From: Desulforhabdus amnigena
GTDB taxonomy: Bacteria; Desulfobacterota; Syntrophobacteria; Syntrophobacterales; Syntrophobacteraceae
NCBI RefSeq assembly: GCF_027925305.1
Contig: NZ_BSDR01000001.1
Span: 2,693,001-2,757,000 of the forward strand
DNA length: 64,000 nt
Direction: 5' to 3'
Both the position numbers and the translations under genes were made by a program. Positions 36,874 to 46,936 of this stretch are shown one piece after another. How positions within the stretch are numbered: the stretch's first letter is position 1; each line of letters opens with the position of its first letter. Below the pieces are notes generated by a model. It ran no database searches. It was given only the letters and a program-made list of their open reading frames with translations, and was not told the origin of the DNA.

Positions 36874-37614
36874 ATGAATCAGACGGAAAAACCTCTGTAT
36901 CAAAGGATTCTTTTGAAACTGAGCGGTGAGGCACTGATGGGAAGAGAACCCTACGGGATCGATTCTCATGTGCTGGGGGAAGTCGCCGAGCAGGTTGGCG
37001 AAATTCACGAACTGGGGGTCGAGGTGGCGGTGGTGATTGGAGGGGGAAACATCTTCCGGGGCGTTTCCGGAGCCTCCCGCGGGATGGATCGTTCCACCGC
37101 CGATTATATGGGCATGCTCGCTACGGTGATGAACGGTCTGGCATTGCAGCAGGCCCTGGAAAAAGTGGGTATTGCCACACGCGTGCAATCGGCCATTGAT
37201 ATGAAAGAAGTGGCCGAACCCTACATTCGCCGCCGTGCCATACGTCATTTGGAAAAAGGCCGTGTTGTCATTTTCGCAGCGGGAACCGGCCTTCCTTTCT
37301 TCACGACAGATACAACCGCAGCCCTTCGAGCCATCGAAATCGGCGCATCCGTTCTGATGAAAGCCACTCGAGTGGACGGCGTCTATCCAACCGACCCTGA
37401 AAAAGATCCCTCGGCGGTAAAGTTCGACCGCATCAGTTTTTCTGAAGTACTCCAGAAAAACCTCGGCGTCATGGATGCCACAGCCATATCTCTTGCACGA
37501 GACCAGAACATGCGCATCATCGTTTTCAACCTGCTGAAGAAAGGCAACATCAAGAGAGTGATTTTAGGGGACCCCATAGGAACCGTGGTGGAGGGATTTG
37601 ACCATGTTGAATGA
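36874..37614 (+). CDS. pyrH: UMP kinase
   Basis: Bacterial hexameric UMP kinase of 246 residues. The N-terminal [11 protein letters not shown] phosphate loop, [24 protein letters not shown] and the TDTTAALRA segment match the amino-acid-kinase fold. It overlaps frr by 11 bases. Confidence 0.97.
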   Translation: MNQTEKPLYQRILLKLSGEALMGREPYGIDSHVLGEVAEQVGEIHELGVEVAVVIGGGNIFRGVSGASRGMDRSTADYMGMLATVMNGLALQQALEKVGIATRVQSAIDMKEVAEPYIRRRAIRHLEKGRVVIFAAGTGLPFFTTDTTAALRAIEIGASVLMKATRVDGVYPTDPEKDPSAVKFDRISFSEVLQKNLGVMDATAISLARDQNMRIIVFNLLKKGNIKRVILGDPIGTVVEGFDHVE

Positions 37615-38161
37615 TATTTATGCAGATGCCCGGGATCGTATGACTAAGGCTCTGGAAAACCTGGAACAAGAATATAAGAGACTGCGTACAGGTAGAGCAT
37701 CGGTCTCTCTGGTGGACGGGATTCGTGTGGAATATTACGGAACACCGACCCCCCTCAATCAGCTGGCCACACTGACGGTCCCCGAACCCCGCACCATTAC
37801 GATTCAGCCATGGGACACTACCGTCATCGCCGAAGTGGAGAAAGCCATCCTGAAATCCGAGTTGGGGCTCACTCCCATGAACGACGGTAAAATCATTCGC
37901 ATCAACATTCCCGTACTCACAGCCGACCGCCGCAAAGAACTGGTGAAGCTCGCCAAGAAAATGGCCGAAGAGAGCAAAGTGGCGGTTCGCAACATCCGGC
38001 GGGATGTGAATGAAATGATCAAGGACCTCAAGAAAGAAAAAGAGATCTCCGAAGATGAAGGGTTCAAGGCTCAGGATGAGACTCAGAAAATAACCGACGA
38101 ATTCATCAAGAAGGTCGATGAAATTTATAATGCCAAAGAAAAAGAAATTCTGGAAATTTGA
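37604..38161 (+). CDS. frr: Ribosome recycling factor
   Basis: Factor of 185 residues that splits ribosomes after termination. Landmarks are [51 protein letters not shown] and the coiled-coil arms. ATG 37604 gives the usual N terminus MLNDIYADA; it overlaps the pyrH end. Confidence 0.97.
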   Translation: MLNDIYADARDRMTKALENLEQEYKRLRTGRASVSLVDGIRVEYYGTPTPLNQLATLTVPEPRTITIQPWDTTVIAEVEKAILKSELGLTPMNDGKIIRINIPVLTADRRKELVKLAKKMAEESKVAVRNIRRDVNEMIKDLKKEKEISEDEGFKAQDETQKITDEFIKKVDEIYNAKEKEILEI

Positions 38162-38163
38162 GG

Positions 38164-38910
38164 ATGTATCGAATCGATCCCAATAAGCTTCCACGTCATG
38201 TGGCAATCATCATGGACGGAAATGGGCGATGGGCGCGGCAGAGACTCCGAAACCGGGTTTTCGGCCATGAGGAGGGAGCCAACTCCGTCAGGGAAGTGGT
38301 GCGATGCTGCCGAAAACTGGAAATTCCCTATCTGACTCTCTATGCCTTTTCCAAAGAAAACTGGCAAAGACCACTGACGGAAGTTTCAGCCCTCTGGCAC
38401 CTTCTCAATCGCTTCCTGGAATCCGAGCTCCCAGAGATGGTAGATAAGGAAATCCGGCTGCGACACATCGGAGACCCCGACGGTATTCCGGAAGAGGTCT
38501 TCAAAAAGCTGCAGACCGCTGTGGCGCACACCGCCGGGTTTGACAAGTTGAATCTCAGCCTCGCCATCAATTACGGCGGTCGGCAGGAAATCGTGAGGGC
38601 GGCACGACTCTTTGCCATCGATGTTCAGGAAGGCCGCCATCAGCCGGGCGATCTCACCTCCGAACTCTTTTCCAACTATCTCTTCACGGCCCAATACCCC
38701 GATCCGGATCTTATCATTCGTACGGGCGGAGAATACCGGGTCAGCAATTTTCTGCTCTGGCAGTTGGCCTATGCGGAACTCTACACCACCGAAATTCTCT
38801 GGCCCGATTTTCGCGAGAATCAGTTTATGGAAGCGCTGACCGATTACCAGGGAAGAGAACGCCGCTTTGGAAAAACCGGAGATCAAGTCAAAAGGGAACT
38901 CGCAAACTGA
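38164..38910 (+). CDS. uppS: Undecaprenyl diphosphate synthase
   Basis: cis-Prenyltransferase of 248 residues making the C55 carrier for cell-wall synthesis. The catalytic Asp is in HVAIIMDGNGRWA, and RTGGEYRVSNFLLWQLAYAE is the conserved C-terminal block. It starts 2 bases after frr. Confidence 0.97.
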   Translation: MYRIDPNKLPRHVAIIMDGNGRWARQRLRNRVFGHEEGANSVREVVRCCRKLEIPYLTLYAFSKENWQRPLTEVSALWHLLNRFLESELPEMVDKEIRLRHIGDPDGIPEEVFKKLQTAVAHTAGFDKLNLSLAINYGGRQEIVRAARLFAIDVQEGRHQPGDLTSELFSNYLFTAQYPDPDLIIRTGGEYRVSNFLLWQLAYAELYTTEILWPDFRENQFMEALTDYQGRERRFGKTGDQVKRELAN

Positions 38911-38991
38911 TCTCGAAAACGTTTCTTTTCCCACGGGCAAGGCGTTGCCTCGCTCGTTTTCTGCAGGATCAAACCCTCTCAGGATTAACTC

Positions 38992-39828
38992 ATGTGGGAC
39001 TGGCGCCAGTGGAATTCTCATAAACAGCGATTGGTAACGGGATTGTCGATGGCCATCCCCGTGCTCATTCTGCTGGCCTTCGGGCCGTATTGGAGCTGGT
39101 GTCTCCTGCTGGGCCTGGCCGCAGGGGTCGGCCTCTGGGAATATCAAAGGATGGTTCTCCCTTCCGAGCTGCCTCAACACTGGAGATTCGGTTATATTCT
39201 GCTGGGCCTTGTCTTTCCATCGGCTGCGGCCATGGGAGGTGCGACCGGGCTCCATAGCGCCCTCGTTTTCTGTCTTTTTGCGGGCTTTCTCACTTTGCTC
39301 TTCTTTTCTCCCCAGGATTCGCAGGGAATCGCCAAGCTCTCCCGGCTCAGTCTGGGCTGGCTTTACATCCCCTACCTCCTCTCATATGTATTGCTCATCG
39401 GACAAGCCGATCAAGGAAGACCCTGGATATTTTTTACACTCATCGTGATCGTCGCAAGTGATGCGGGAGCCTTTTATACAGGGAAACGCCTGGGGCAGCA
39501 TAAACTCTATGAACGAGTCAGCCCGAAGAAAACCCTGGAGGGATCGGCCGGGGGGCTGCTTGCCAGCCTCCTTTTCGGGACCTTGTTCGGCATTCTTTTC
39601 ATTGGCACCGCCAGCATCGGGGAATTCCTTTTTCTAAGCGGATTTCTCGCCATCGTCGGGCAACTTGGCGACCTGGTGGAATCCCTGATGAAGAGACTCT
39701 ACGGCAAGAAGGATTCCAGCAACCTTCTTCCAGGACACGGTGGCCTGCTGGACCGCCTGGACAGCCTTTTTTTTGCTTTTCCCGCCACCTGGTTTTTCCT
39801 GCAGTGGCTGGATCAAGGATTACCATAG
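38992..39828 (+). CDS. cdsA: Phosphatidate cytidylyltransferase
   Basis: Integral membrane enzyme of 278 residues making CDP-diacylglycerol. It has about eight hydrophobic segments and the C-terminal signature GDLVESLMKR...KDSSNLLPGHGGLLDRLDS. It lies between uppS and dxr, the usual order. Confidence 0.96.
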   Translation: MWDWRQWNSHKQRLVTGLSMAIPVLILLAFGPYWSWCLLLGLAAGVGLWEYQRMVLPSELPQHWRFGYILLGLVFPSAAAMGGATGLHSALVFCLFAGFLTLLFFSPQDSQGIAKLSRLSLGWLYIPYLLSYVLLIGQADQGRPWIFFTLIVIVASDAGAFYTGKRLGQHKLYERVSPKKTLEGSAGGLLASLLFGTLFGILFIGTASIGEFLFLSGFLAIVGQLGDLVESLMKRLYGKKDSSNLLPGHGGLLDRLDSLFFAFPATWFFLQWLDQGLP

Positions 39829-39834
39829 AAAATC

Positions 39835-41010
39835 ATGAACCAGAAAAATCTGACTATTCTTGGATGTACGGGTTCCATAGGAGTAAGCACTCTAGAGGTT
39901 GTTCGGCAATTTCCTGACCGATTCGAGGTAGCCGCGTTGGCTGCCGGACGCAACATCACACTGCTTCGAGAACAAATCGAAGAATTTTGCCCACGTCTGG
40001 TTTCAGTCATGGACGAGGAGCTTGCCGATAAACTGAGCCAATCCCTGAGGGATCTCAACACCCCCCCGCAGATCGTATTCGGCCCCGAAGGCTACAAACG
40101 GGTAGCGACGATACCCGAAGCCGAAATGCTGGTCTCAGCCATGGTGGGGGCTGCCGGGCTCCTGCCCACTCTGGCGGCCATCGAAGCCGGCAAACATATT
40201 GCGCTGGCAAACAAGGAGACTTTGGTCATAGCCGGTGAAATCGTGATGGCCCTTGCCGCCGAGAAGAACGTTCGGATTCTCCCCGTGGACAGTGAACACA
40301 GCGCCATTTTTCAGTCTCTCCAGGGAAATCATCGCAGTGCCCTCAAGCGCATTCTCCTCACTGCATCCGGGGGACCTTTTTTCAACAAAGGTGCAGAAGA
40401 GCTTGAAAAGGTTACACCCGAAGCAGCACTCTGTCACCCCAACTGGTCCATGGGACGCAAGATCACCATTGATTCCGCCACACTTATGAACAAGGGCCTG
40501 GAAGTCATAGAAGCCAGGTGGCTGTTCGACGTTCCAGTGGACCAGATCGCCGTACATATCCATCCCGAGAGCATCATCCATTCCATGGTCGAATACATCG
40601 ATGGGTCGGTCATTGCTCAATTGGGTATGCCGGACATGAAAATCCCCATCGCCTATGCTCTCTCCTATCCCGACCGCATCCCCGTCCAAGGGCCTCATCT
40701 CGACCTCTTCCGTCTGGGAAAACTTACTTTCTATCCGCCGGATATGGAGAAATTTCCATGCCTTCGTCTCGCCTATGATGCGAGCAAGAAGGGTTCCACG
40801 CTTCCTGCGGTTTTGAATGCGGCCAATGAGGTGGCAGTTCACTCTTTTCTCGACGGGCAAATAGGCTTTTCCGACATTCCCTATCTCATCGAAACAACTA
40901 TGAACAAGCATAAGGCCTCGGGCTCCCTCACCCTTGAAAGGATCATCGAGGCGGACCGCTGGGCAAGAGAAGAGGCTGGACGTCTGGCACAAAGCCTCTC
41001 GAAGCGTTGA
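39835..41010 (+). CDS. dxr: 1-deoxy-D-xylulose 5-phosphate reductoisomerase
   Basis: Second enzyme of the MEP isoprenoid pathway, 391 residues. NADPH loop [40 protein letters not shown] with the metal-ligand acids, and [18 protein letters not shown] are all present. It links with the IspH domain at 57.9-59.7 kb in the same pathway. Confidence 0.98.
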   Translation: MNQKNLTILGCTGSIGVSTLEVVRQFPDRFEVAALAAGRNITLLREQIEEFCPRLVSVMDEELADKLSQSLRDLNTPPQIVFGPEGYKRVATIPEAEMLVSAMVGAAGLLPTLAAIEAGKHIALANKETLVIAGEIVMALAAEKNVRILPVDSEHSAIFQSLQGNHRSALKRILLTASGGPFFNKGAEELEKVTPEAALCHPNWSMGRKITIDSATLMNKGLEVIEARWLFDVPVDQIAVHIHPESIIHSMVEYIDGSVIAQLGMPDMKIPIAYALSYPDRIPVQGPHLDLFRLGKLTFYPPDMEKFPCLRLAYDASKKGSTLPAVLNAANEVAVHSFLDGQIGFSDIPYLIETTMNKHKASGSLTLERIIEADRWAREEAGRLAQSLSKR

Positions 41011-41120
41011 TCAGGATCACAAATCGTTGCTGATTTCACTTCCTCTTGAAAATTATGTTATGATTAACTTTCATGACCGACCATGGGTCATCGGCGTTAA
41101 TTTAAAATAAGGACAGTATC

Positions 41121-42209
41121 TTGCTGACAGCGATTGTTTCAACGGTTGTCGTTTTGGGTGTGCTGATCTTCGTCCATGAATTGGGCCATTTTCTCGTCGC
41201 CAAATGGTCCGGTGTGACCGTACTGCGTTTTTCTCTCGGTTTTGGCCCGAAGCTCATCGGTATCACAAGAGGAGGTACGGAATATCGCCTTTCCCTCATC
41301 CCATTGGGGGGCTATGTGAAGATGCTGGGAGAAGGCGCGGAAGATGAAGTGAGCGAAGAAGAAGTCGCTACCAGCTTTTCCGCCCAACCCGTTTTCAAGC
41401 GGATTTGCATTGTATTGGCCGGCCCCCTTTCGAATTTTATCCTCGCCATCTTTATTTTCGCCCTGATCTATGCCTTTTCAGGCATTCCGCAGCTTACCCC
41501 GGAAATCGGTTCGGTAGCTGCAAACTCCCCTGCGAAAAAGGCAGGCATCCTGGCGGGAGACAAGGTGCTCTCCATCAACGCCAAGCCCATAAAAACATGG
41601 GATGATCTCTCGAGCATCATTGAACGATCGGGGGAAAATCCTCTTACCCTGACGATAGAACGCGATCAAAAAATCATGACATTTCAAGTGACTCCCTCTG
41701 TAACCGAAGTCAAGAATCTCTTCGGTGAACCGATCAAACGACCGGTCATGGGTGTCACGGCATCCGGCAAAGTCGCCATCGAGAAAGTCAATCCTCTTTA
41801 CGCCGGGTATTACAGTCTCCTTCAGACATGGAACTTGAGCAAGCTGTTTTTCCTTACTGTCGTGAAAATGGTTGAAGGCGTCATCTCGGTAAAAACTTTG
41901 GGCGGCCCCATTCTCATAGCCCAGATGGCGGGGCAGCAGGCCCAGGAAGGTTTCATCAACCTGATCAACTTCATGGCTCTCATCAGTGTCAACTTGGCTG
42001 TTTTGAACTTGCTTCCCATTCCTGTTCTGGATGGGGGGCACATCCTGTTTTTCACTCTCGAAGCGATCATGGGGAGACCTCTCAGCGAGAAGAAAATCGA
42101 AACCGCACAGAAGATCGGTATGATCATTTTGCTCGTTCTCATGCTTTTCGTCTTTTACAACGATATCATGAGATTGCTCCCCGGCCATAAACCCGATTTC
42201 ATGCCGTAG
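41121..42209 (+). CDS. rseP: Site-2 intramembrane metalloprotease RseP
   Basis: Membrane zinc protease of 362 residues. The first membrane segment holds HELGH, the C-terminal one NLLPIPVLDGGH with the Asp ligand. One PDZ domain is visible (IGSVAANSPAKKAGILAGDK), so it is the single-PDZ type. It probably cleaves an anti-sigma factor for envelope stress. TTG 41121 is the only start giving the family N terminus. Confidence 0.95.
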   Translation: MLTAIVSTVVVLGVLIFVHELGHFLVAKWSGVTVLRFSLGFGPKLIGITRGGTEYRLSLIPLGGYVKMLGEGAEDEVSEEEVATSFSAQPVFKRICIVLAGPLSNFILAIFIFALIYAFSGIPQLTPEIGSVAANSPAKKAGILAGDKVLSINAKPIKTWDDLSSIIERSGENPLTLTIERDQKIMTFQVTPSVTEVKNLFGEPIKRPVMGVTASGKVAIEKVNPLYAGYYSLLQTWNLSKLFFLTVVKMVEGVISVKTLGGPILIAQMAGQQAQEGFINLINFMALISVNLAVLNLLPIPVLDGGHILFFTLEAIMGRPLSEKKIETAQKIGMIILLVLMLFVFYNDIMRLLPGHKPDFMP

Positions 42210-42231
42210 GCAGGCATTCAAAACCTTCATC

Positions 42232-42936
42232 ATGAAAATTCTTGCTGCAGATACTTCCACTGCCACAGGCAGTGTCGCGCTATTGGAAGGTCGTCGCGTT
42301 ATAGCTGAATGGATCCTCCAATCGAACATAACGCATAATCGCCTCCTCTTGAAAAACATCGACTTTGTGCTGCAAAAGGTTGGTTGGACCCTGGATCAGG
42401 TGGAAGGCTTTGCTGTGACCACCGGCCCCGGTAGTTTTACAGGTCTCAGGATTGGTCTGACGACTTTAAAGACTCTTGCATGGACATTACAGAAGCCTTA
42501 TGCAGGAATCCCTTCCCTGGATGCCCTTGCGGCCCCTTTCCGCTTCTCCCGTCTGCCTGTCTGCAGCATTATTGATGCACGCAAAAAAGAAGTCTACTGC
42601 GCCTTCTATCAACCCGACGGGAAGGGCTTTCCTCTTCTGAAGGAGAGGCATTTCGTGCTCTCCCCGGAACGTGTTCCCGATCACGTCAAAGGTCCTACAA
42701 TCTTCTGCGGTGACGGATGGCTCCTCTATCGGGATATTCTCATAGACCTCCTCGGAGACTTTGCGCTGGAAGCTCCTGCTCCTTTCCACGTAATCCGGGC
42801 AAGCTTCGTAGCAGAACTGGCTCATGCTAAATTCCAGGCAGGGGAAGCTGAAAACCCCATGGCGAGCGTTCCGCTCTATGTGCGCCCCTCAGAGGCGGAA
42901 ATACAAAACCCTCACTTAACCACCCGTTCCTCATAG
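42232..42936 (+). CDS. tsaB: tRNA threonylcarbamoyladenosine biosynthesis protein TsaB
   Basis: ASKHA-fold partner of TsaD for the t6A37 tRNA modification, 234 residues. The N terminus MKILAADTSTATGSVAL and the TTGPGSFTGLRIGL block are diagnostic. It follows rseP by 22 bases. Confidence 0.95.
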   Translation: MKILAADTSTATGSVALLEGRRVIAEWILQSNITHNRLLLKNIDFVLQKVGWTLDQVEGFAVTTGPGSFTGLRIGLTTLKTLAWTLQKPYAGIPSLDALAAPFRFSRLPVCSIIDARKKEVYCAFYQPDGKGFPLLKERHFVLSPERVPDHVKGPTIFCGDGWLLYRDILIDLLGDFALEAPAPFHVIRASFVAELAHAKFQAGEAENPMASVPLYVRPSEAEIQNPHLTTRSS

Positions 42937-42941
42937 GCATC

Positions 42942-43595
42942 ATGGAAAGAGAAGCATTTTTCAAATTCTTTATCGGAAAGATGAGGATTGCCTGCAGGGG
43001 AAAGAAGATCCGCCGGGGCGTCTTGAAAGCCCTGGCTCATCCATTTTTTCCAACCACATTTTTCATGCGGAACGTGATGACACTGACTGAAGAAGCCGGC
43101 TGGAAACACTCCCCTCCCCGCCTGCAAAAGGCAAAAATCAGGAGGCTGCTCGAGGAGAGAGGCGCATTCTTCCTTGAAGTCAGGAACTGGATGTCCTTGG
43201 CTCCCCAATACCGAAAGCATTTAAAAAAGGAAATCCACATAGAGGATGGAACTCCACCGGATGCGATCTCTTACTGCACTCATTGTGGGGGATGCTGCGA
43301 AGTAGCCAGCGGGTTTCCTGATTTCCCTGAGGAAACACTCATTCCCGTCCGCTGGCAGAGGATTTTTGGAGAGGGGCTCGGCAGGGGGCATCGCTTCTGC
43401 CCCTTTCTCTGGGAAGAAAAAAGCACCGGCTCAAGCCTGTGTTCCATTCATCCGTGGCGATCCCATCCCTGCAGAGCATTTGAAAAAGAGGAATGTGAGT
43501 TTCTGATGAACGATCCCGATTTTAAGAGACTCTCGGACCGTAAATGGGTGGATCGAACATGCCGTCTCTTGTTACGTTTGATTGATGCCGGATGA
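42942..43595 (+). CDS. YkgJ-family cysteine cluster protein
   Basis: Protein of 217 residues with the putative zinc- or iron-chelating cluster CTHCGGCCEVASG, FCPFLWEE, and CSIHPWRSHPCRAF...C. It follows tsaB by 5 bases, so it is probably cotranscribed with it. Function is unknown in this family. Confidence 0.85.
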   Translation: MEREAFFKFFIGKMRIACRGKKIRRGVLKALAHPFFPTTFFMRNVMTLTEEAGWKHSPPRLQKAKIRRLLEERGAFFLEVRNWMSLAPQYRKHLKKEIHIEDGTPPDAISYCTHCGGCCEVASGFPDFPEETLIPVRWQRIFGEGLGRGHRFCPFLWEEKSTGSSLCSIHPWRSHPCRAFEKEECEFLMNDPDFKRLSDRKWVDRTCRLLLRLIDAG

Positions 43596-43639
43596 GATCT
43601 TGTCCTGCTGTCTGTTGAACCACAGCAGTCAGCATCATC

Positions 43640-43723
43640 GAAACACCCCCCTTTAGTCCCCCCTCGAGGGGGGAATTGAAGGGGGGTATTCCAAAGTCCA
43701 CAGGAGGTTTCCGAAAGATCTTT
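43640..43723. repeat. REP/MITE-like palindromic element, copy 4
   Basis: Core AACACCCCCCTTTAGT, CCCCCCTCGAGGGGGG, AATTGAA, GGGGGGTATT, then CCAAAGTCCACAGG and AGGTTTCCG, which is the 23-base flank in the opposite orientation to copies 2 and 3. It sits between two convergent genes and could terminate both. Confidence 0.85.
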
Positions 43724-43724
43724 A

Positions 43725-44522
43725 TCAGGAAGCGCCCAATACGTTCATGGGGCATTTTTCATGCCGATTTTCCCCCACTCGAAAACCCGTGTCCACAGCG
43801 ATGATATCCGCCACTTTCTTGTAGAGAGTGCGCAAAGGGATATCCGCAGGGCAGGCTTCTTCACACAGCCCACAGTCGATGCAGCGGCCGATCATATGAA
43901 TCGCACGGGTCAGGTGAAAAATGGGATTCTCCGTGGGAAGTTCTCCCTTTTGAATCAGTTCAGGTTCTTCCAGACTGCATTCCTTGCAAAAACACATGGG
44001 GCAAATGTTACGGCAGCCATAACATTTGATACACCGGTCGAACTGGGCCATCCAGTACCGGAACCGATCCTCAACGGTCATGGAGTCGATCTCCTGCACT
44101 CTGGGATTGCCTGCCACGCCCTCGGTTTTCTCCCCAGCAACACACTGGTCCGGGTAAGGCTTGCTGCAGGAACACGCCTGAGCCAGTTCCGCACCGCATG
44201 CGATCCCAATGGGGATCACCCGTTCTTCTTGTAATTGATTCCACTTATAGAGTTCGATCAGCCCCCGTTCATCGCAGCCCCGCACCAGAACTGCGAAAGT
44301 TGCATCAGGATAACTTTGGGCCAAATGGATGAGCATCATATTGAGAGGATAACGTGCATCGCCCGGTTTATTTTTATCCCCGAGACTGAGATCCTCAAGT
44401 TCCTCCGGCTTCGTGAAGAGGTGCGGCTGAATGTGTCCGTTCTGTTCTCGAAGCCCGAGAAAACCCTGGATTTTCCCCTCTCCCAAAAGTTCTTTTACGC
44501 GATCGATGACTTTCTGTTTCAT
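43725..44522 (-). CDS. Iron-sulfur protein associated with the Hdr cluster
   Basis: Cytoplasmic protein of 265 residues. The C-terminal half has two ferredoxin-type sets, CIKCYGCRNICPMCFCKEC and CIDCGLCEEACPADIP. The N-terminal half, with VLVRGCDERGLIELYKWNQL and GIACG, resembles the FrhB/FdhB-like subunits that mediate electron transfer. It follows mvhD-1 by 230 bases on the same strand and may connect the Hdr proteins to a formate, hydrogen or NAD(P)H carrier. That link is inference. Confidence 0.8.
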   Translation of the reverse strand: MKQKVIDRVKELLGEGKIQGFLGLREQNGHIQPHLFTKPEELEDLSLGDKNKPGDARYPLNMMLIHLAQSYPDATFAVLVRGCDERGLIELYKWNQLQEERVIPIGIACGAELAQACSCSKPYPDQCVAGEKTEGVAGNPRVQEIDSMTVEDRFRYWMAQFDRCIKCYGCRNICPMCFCKECSLEEPELIQKGELPTENPIFHLTRAIHMIGRCIDCGLCEEACPADIPLRTLYKKVADIIAVDTGFRVGENRHEKCPMNVLGAS

Positions 44523-44752
44523 GTTCCGCCTTTATCTCTCACATGATTTTCACAATCCATCCCCATCCGGACCTCACGCCAAACGATATTTCCTGCCCAG
44601 ATGTTCTGGACATTAAGACCCATGGGAACGATCTCTTTCGATTTTAAACAAAATGGATCCATGAGCAACATCATAAAGCAAACAGGTCCTGCGACATTCT
44701 GGAGATAGCCCATGAGAAAAAATTGCTGATGCGCTTCGATGTTTGCTGTGTC

Positions 44753-45184
44753 TTATCCCGCTTTTTTCAGCTTTCTGAGCGGAGACGGACCCAATTTTCT
44801 GAGGGTATCCACAAAGTCCCTGATCTCGGCGGCAAATTCCGGAGCTTCAGCCGAAGAAACCCATTTGGCGCGAAGCCGCTCCTCCTCTATTCCACTGAAA
44901 GCCAACAATTGCTTCAAAAATTGCACTCGCTTTTTGGTCGAATAATTACCGTACAGGTAATGGCAGTCTCCGAGGTGTCACCCACCGACGTAGACACCGT
45001 CTACGCCCTCCTGAAACGCCCGCAGGATATGGTGCGGGGATACGCTCGCGGAACACATCACTCGGATGATCCGGACATTCGACGGGTACTGCATACGACT
45101 GACCCCAGCCAGGTCAGCAGCGGCGTATGCTCACCAGGTACAGAGAAAACACAATATCTTGGGTTCAAACCCGCTTTCACTCAT
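44753..45184 (-). CDS. mvhD: MvhD/HdrA-associated delta subunit with two in-frame UGA (selenocysteine) codons
   Basis: Reading through UGA at 45131-45133 and 44978-44980 gives a 143-residue MvhD protein from ATG 45184 to TAA 44753. The first UGA sits in CTW-U-AYAAADLAG, where relatives have [13 protein letters not shown]. The second is in VGG-U-HLGDCHYL, where relatives have GCHxGDCHY. Both are Cys positions of the [2Fe-2S] electron-transfer protein. Hairpins lie within 43 nt of each. MCSASV replaces the usual MCSGRV. MvhD carries electrons to HdrA in hydrogenase-heterodisulfide reductase complexes. It follows hdrA-2 by 40 bases. Ordinary gene calling would miss it. Confidence 0.82.
44945..44961 (-). 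promoter_or_regulatory. Candidate SECIS hairpin after second UGA of mvhD-1
   Basis: ATTACC pairs with GGTAAT around TGTAC, at positions 20-36 counted from the T of UGA. The same stem occurs in mvhD-2. Confidence 0.6.
45091..45130 (-). promoter_or_regulatory. Candidate SECIS hairpin after first UGA of mvhD-1
   Basis: Immediately after UGA, GCATACG pairs with CGTATGC (outer stem) and CTGACC with GGTCAG (inner stem); the loop is TGGCTGG with G residues. Two nested perfect stems inside a coding region are unlikely by chance. Confidence 0.65.
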
Positions 45185-45224
45185 ATAAAACCCTTTCTTG
45201 CCCGATCGATACCGGACAGAATCA

Positions 45225-46922
45225 TCAGCATACCATGACCCGAATCTGAGACAGGAGCTGTCTCGGAGTAAACCCTTTGAGGGTAACACTTTGCGAGGGA
45301 CAGGTTGACGCACAATTTCCGCATCCCTTGCACAAAATCGTATTCACCCGGCAAACGCCCTTTTCCGCGACAAACTGAATGGCTCCATACGGGCAGACTT
45401 CCAGACATCCTTTACACCCCACACAGGTATCGGCATTGATTTCCGCCACCAGAGGGCTCGTAATCAGCTTATCCTTGAAAAGAACAGTACCGGCTCTCGA
45501 TGCGGCGCCAAGTCCCTGTGCCCGCGCTTCGGGAACCGTCGCAGGGTAGCGGGCGGTTCCGCAAAGAAAAATTCCGTCCGTTGCAAAATCCAGGGGACGC
45601 AGCTTGGCATGGGCTTCGAGGAAAAAGTGATTTTGATCTATGGGAATGCGCATGAGCTGGGAAATGGCCGGAACATCTTCATTAGCCACCAAGGGGGTGG
45701 AGAGAACGAGCAGATCAAATGGAATCTTCTCCACTTCTCCCATGAGGGGTTGATAGACTTCTACCACACCATCCTTCACCACGGGCGGGCGGGTGACATC
45801 GTACACATCATAATGGACCCCCTTTCCGCGCGATTCCCAGAACATTCGCTCATTGTCCGACCCGTACATCTGCATATCGCGATAGAGAATATGCACATAC
45901 GCATCGGGATTCTGTTCTTTGATGTAGAGAGCATTTTTCACTGCCGTGAGGCAACAGATCCTGGAACAGTAGGGTCGCTCGGGCGACCTTGCCCCAACGC
46001 ACTGGATCATGACGATCCGTTTGGCATCGAGAGGGCCCTTGCTGAGTTTTTCTTCCAGTTCTATCTGAGTGATGACGTTCTGACCGTTGTAGCCATAGAG
46101 TCCGACGGGCTTGAGGGGCTGCGCACCCGTAGCCACTACGATACAGCCCACCGTTTCCACGACTTCCGACCCTTTTTCGTCGCGCACCGTGGCTTCGTAC
46201 ATTCCGATGACCCCTTCCACAGCGGTCACCTGAGACGAGAGGTAGATTTTCAGATTGGGTTTCGATGTGACCCGTTGGATCACTTCTTCAACGAGTTCCG
46301 ATGCCTTCTGCTTCTGGGGCGCAAGGAGGTTGATACGCCTCAGAAGTCCTCCCAGTTGCGGTTCTTTTTCCACGACCATCACTTCCATGCCCATGTCGGC
46401 CAAAGCCTCCGCAGCCGAAAGACCGGCCAGACCGCCGCCGATGACAAGGGCCCTGCGGACAAGGGACGACTCGATGTCCACCTGAGGTTCGAGAAAGGCC
46501 GCTTTGGCCACTCCCATCCGCACGAGATCCATGGCTTTTTGGGTGGCATCTTCACGTTCCTGCATATGCACCCAGGAACATTGGTCCCGAATATTCACCA
46601 TTTCAAAGAGATACGGATTGAGCCCGGCCTGAGCGCACGCACTCTTGAAGAGGGGCTGATGGGTGCGGGGCGAACAGGATGCCACCACGACGCGGTTGAG
46701 CTTATGCTCCACAATCCCGTTGCGGATTTCCGAAATGCCCGCCTCTGAACAGGTATAGAGGTTTTCCTTCGTATACACCACGCCTGGCAGCGTGGAAGCG
46801 TATTCGGTCACCGCCTTGCAATCCAGATAGCCGGCAATGTTAGAACCGCAGTCGCAGATGAAGACCCCTATCCGCAGCTCTTCAGGGTTCGGATTCCCGA
46901 TTTTTTCATTCTTTCCGTTCAT
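45225..46922 (-). CDS. HdrA-like FAD/iron-sulfur subunit, second module (hdrA-2)
   Basis: Protein of 565 residues from ATG 46922 (MNGKNEKIGNPNPEELR). The N-terminal iron-sulfur domain has ICDCGSNI, VVASCSPRTHQPLF and [10 protein letters not shown]. The FAD Rossmann fold begins LVIGGGLAGLSAA. IQCVGARSPERPYCSRICC follows. The C terminus has two [4Fe-4S] ferredoxin motifs, CVGCKGCLEVCP and CKGCGNCASTCP. It has no in-frame UGA. It lies 14 bases after hdrA-1, and the two together correspond to the single 1073-residue hdrA-3. Probable electron-bifurcating or confurcating role in the cytoplasm. Confidence 0.9.
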   Translation of the reverse strand: MNGKNEKIGNPNPEELRIGVFICDCGSNIAGYLDCKAVTEYASTLPGVVYTKENLYTCSEAGISEIRNGIVEHKLNRVVVASCSPRTHQPLFKSACAQAGLNPYLFEMVNIRDQCSWVHMQEREDATQKAMDLVRMGVAKAAFLEPQVDIESSLVRRALVIGGGLAGLSAAEALADMGMEVMVVEKEPQLGGLLRRINLLAPQKQKASELVEEVIQRVTSKPNLKIYLSSQVTAVEGVIGMYEATVRDEKGSEVVETVGCIVVATGAQPLKPVGLYGYNGQNVITQIELEEKLSKGPLDAKRIVMIQCVGARSPERPYCSRICCLTAVKNALYIKEQNPDAYVHILYRDMQMYGSDNERMFWESRGKGVHYDVYDVTRPPVVKDGVVEVYQPLMGEVEKIPFDLLVLSTPLVANEDVPAISQLMRIPIDQNHFFLEAHAKLRPLDFATDGIFLCGTARYPATVPEARAQGLGAASRAGTVLFKDKLITSPLVAEINADTCVGCKGCLEVCPYGAIQFVAEKGVCRVNTILCKGCGNCASTCPSQSVTLKGFTPRQLLSQIRVMVC

Positions 46923-46936
46923 GAAAATGATCTCCT

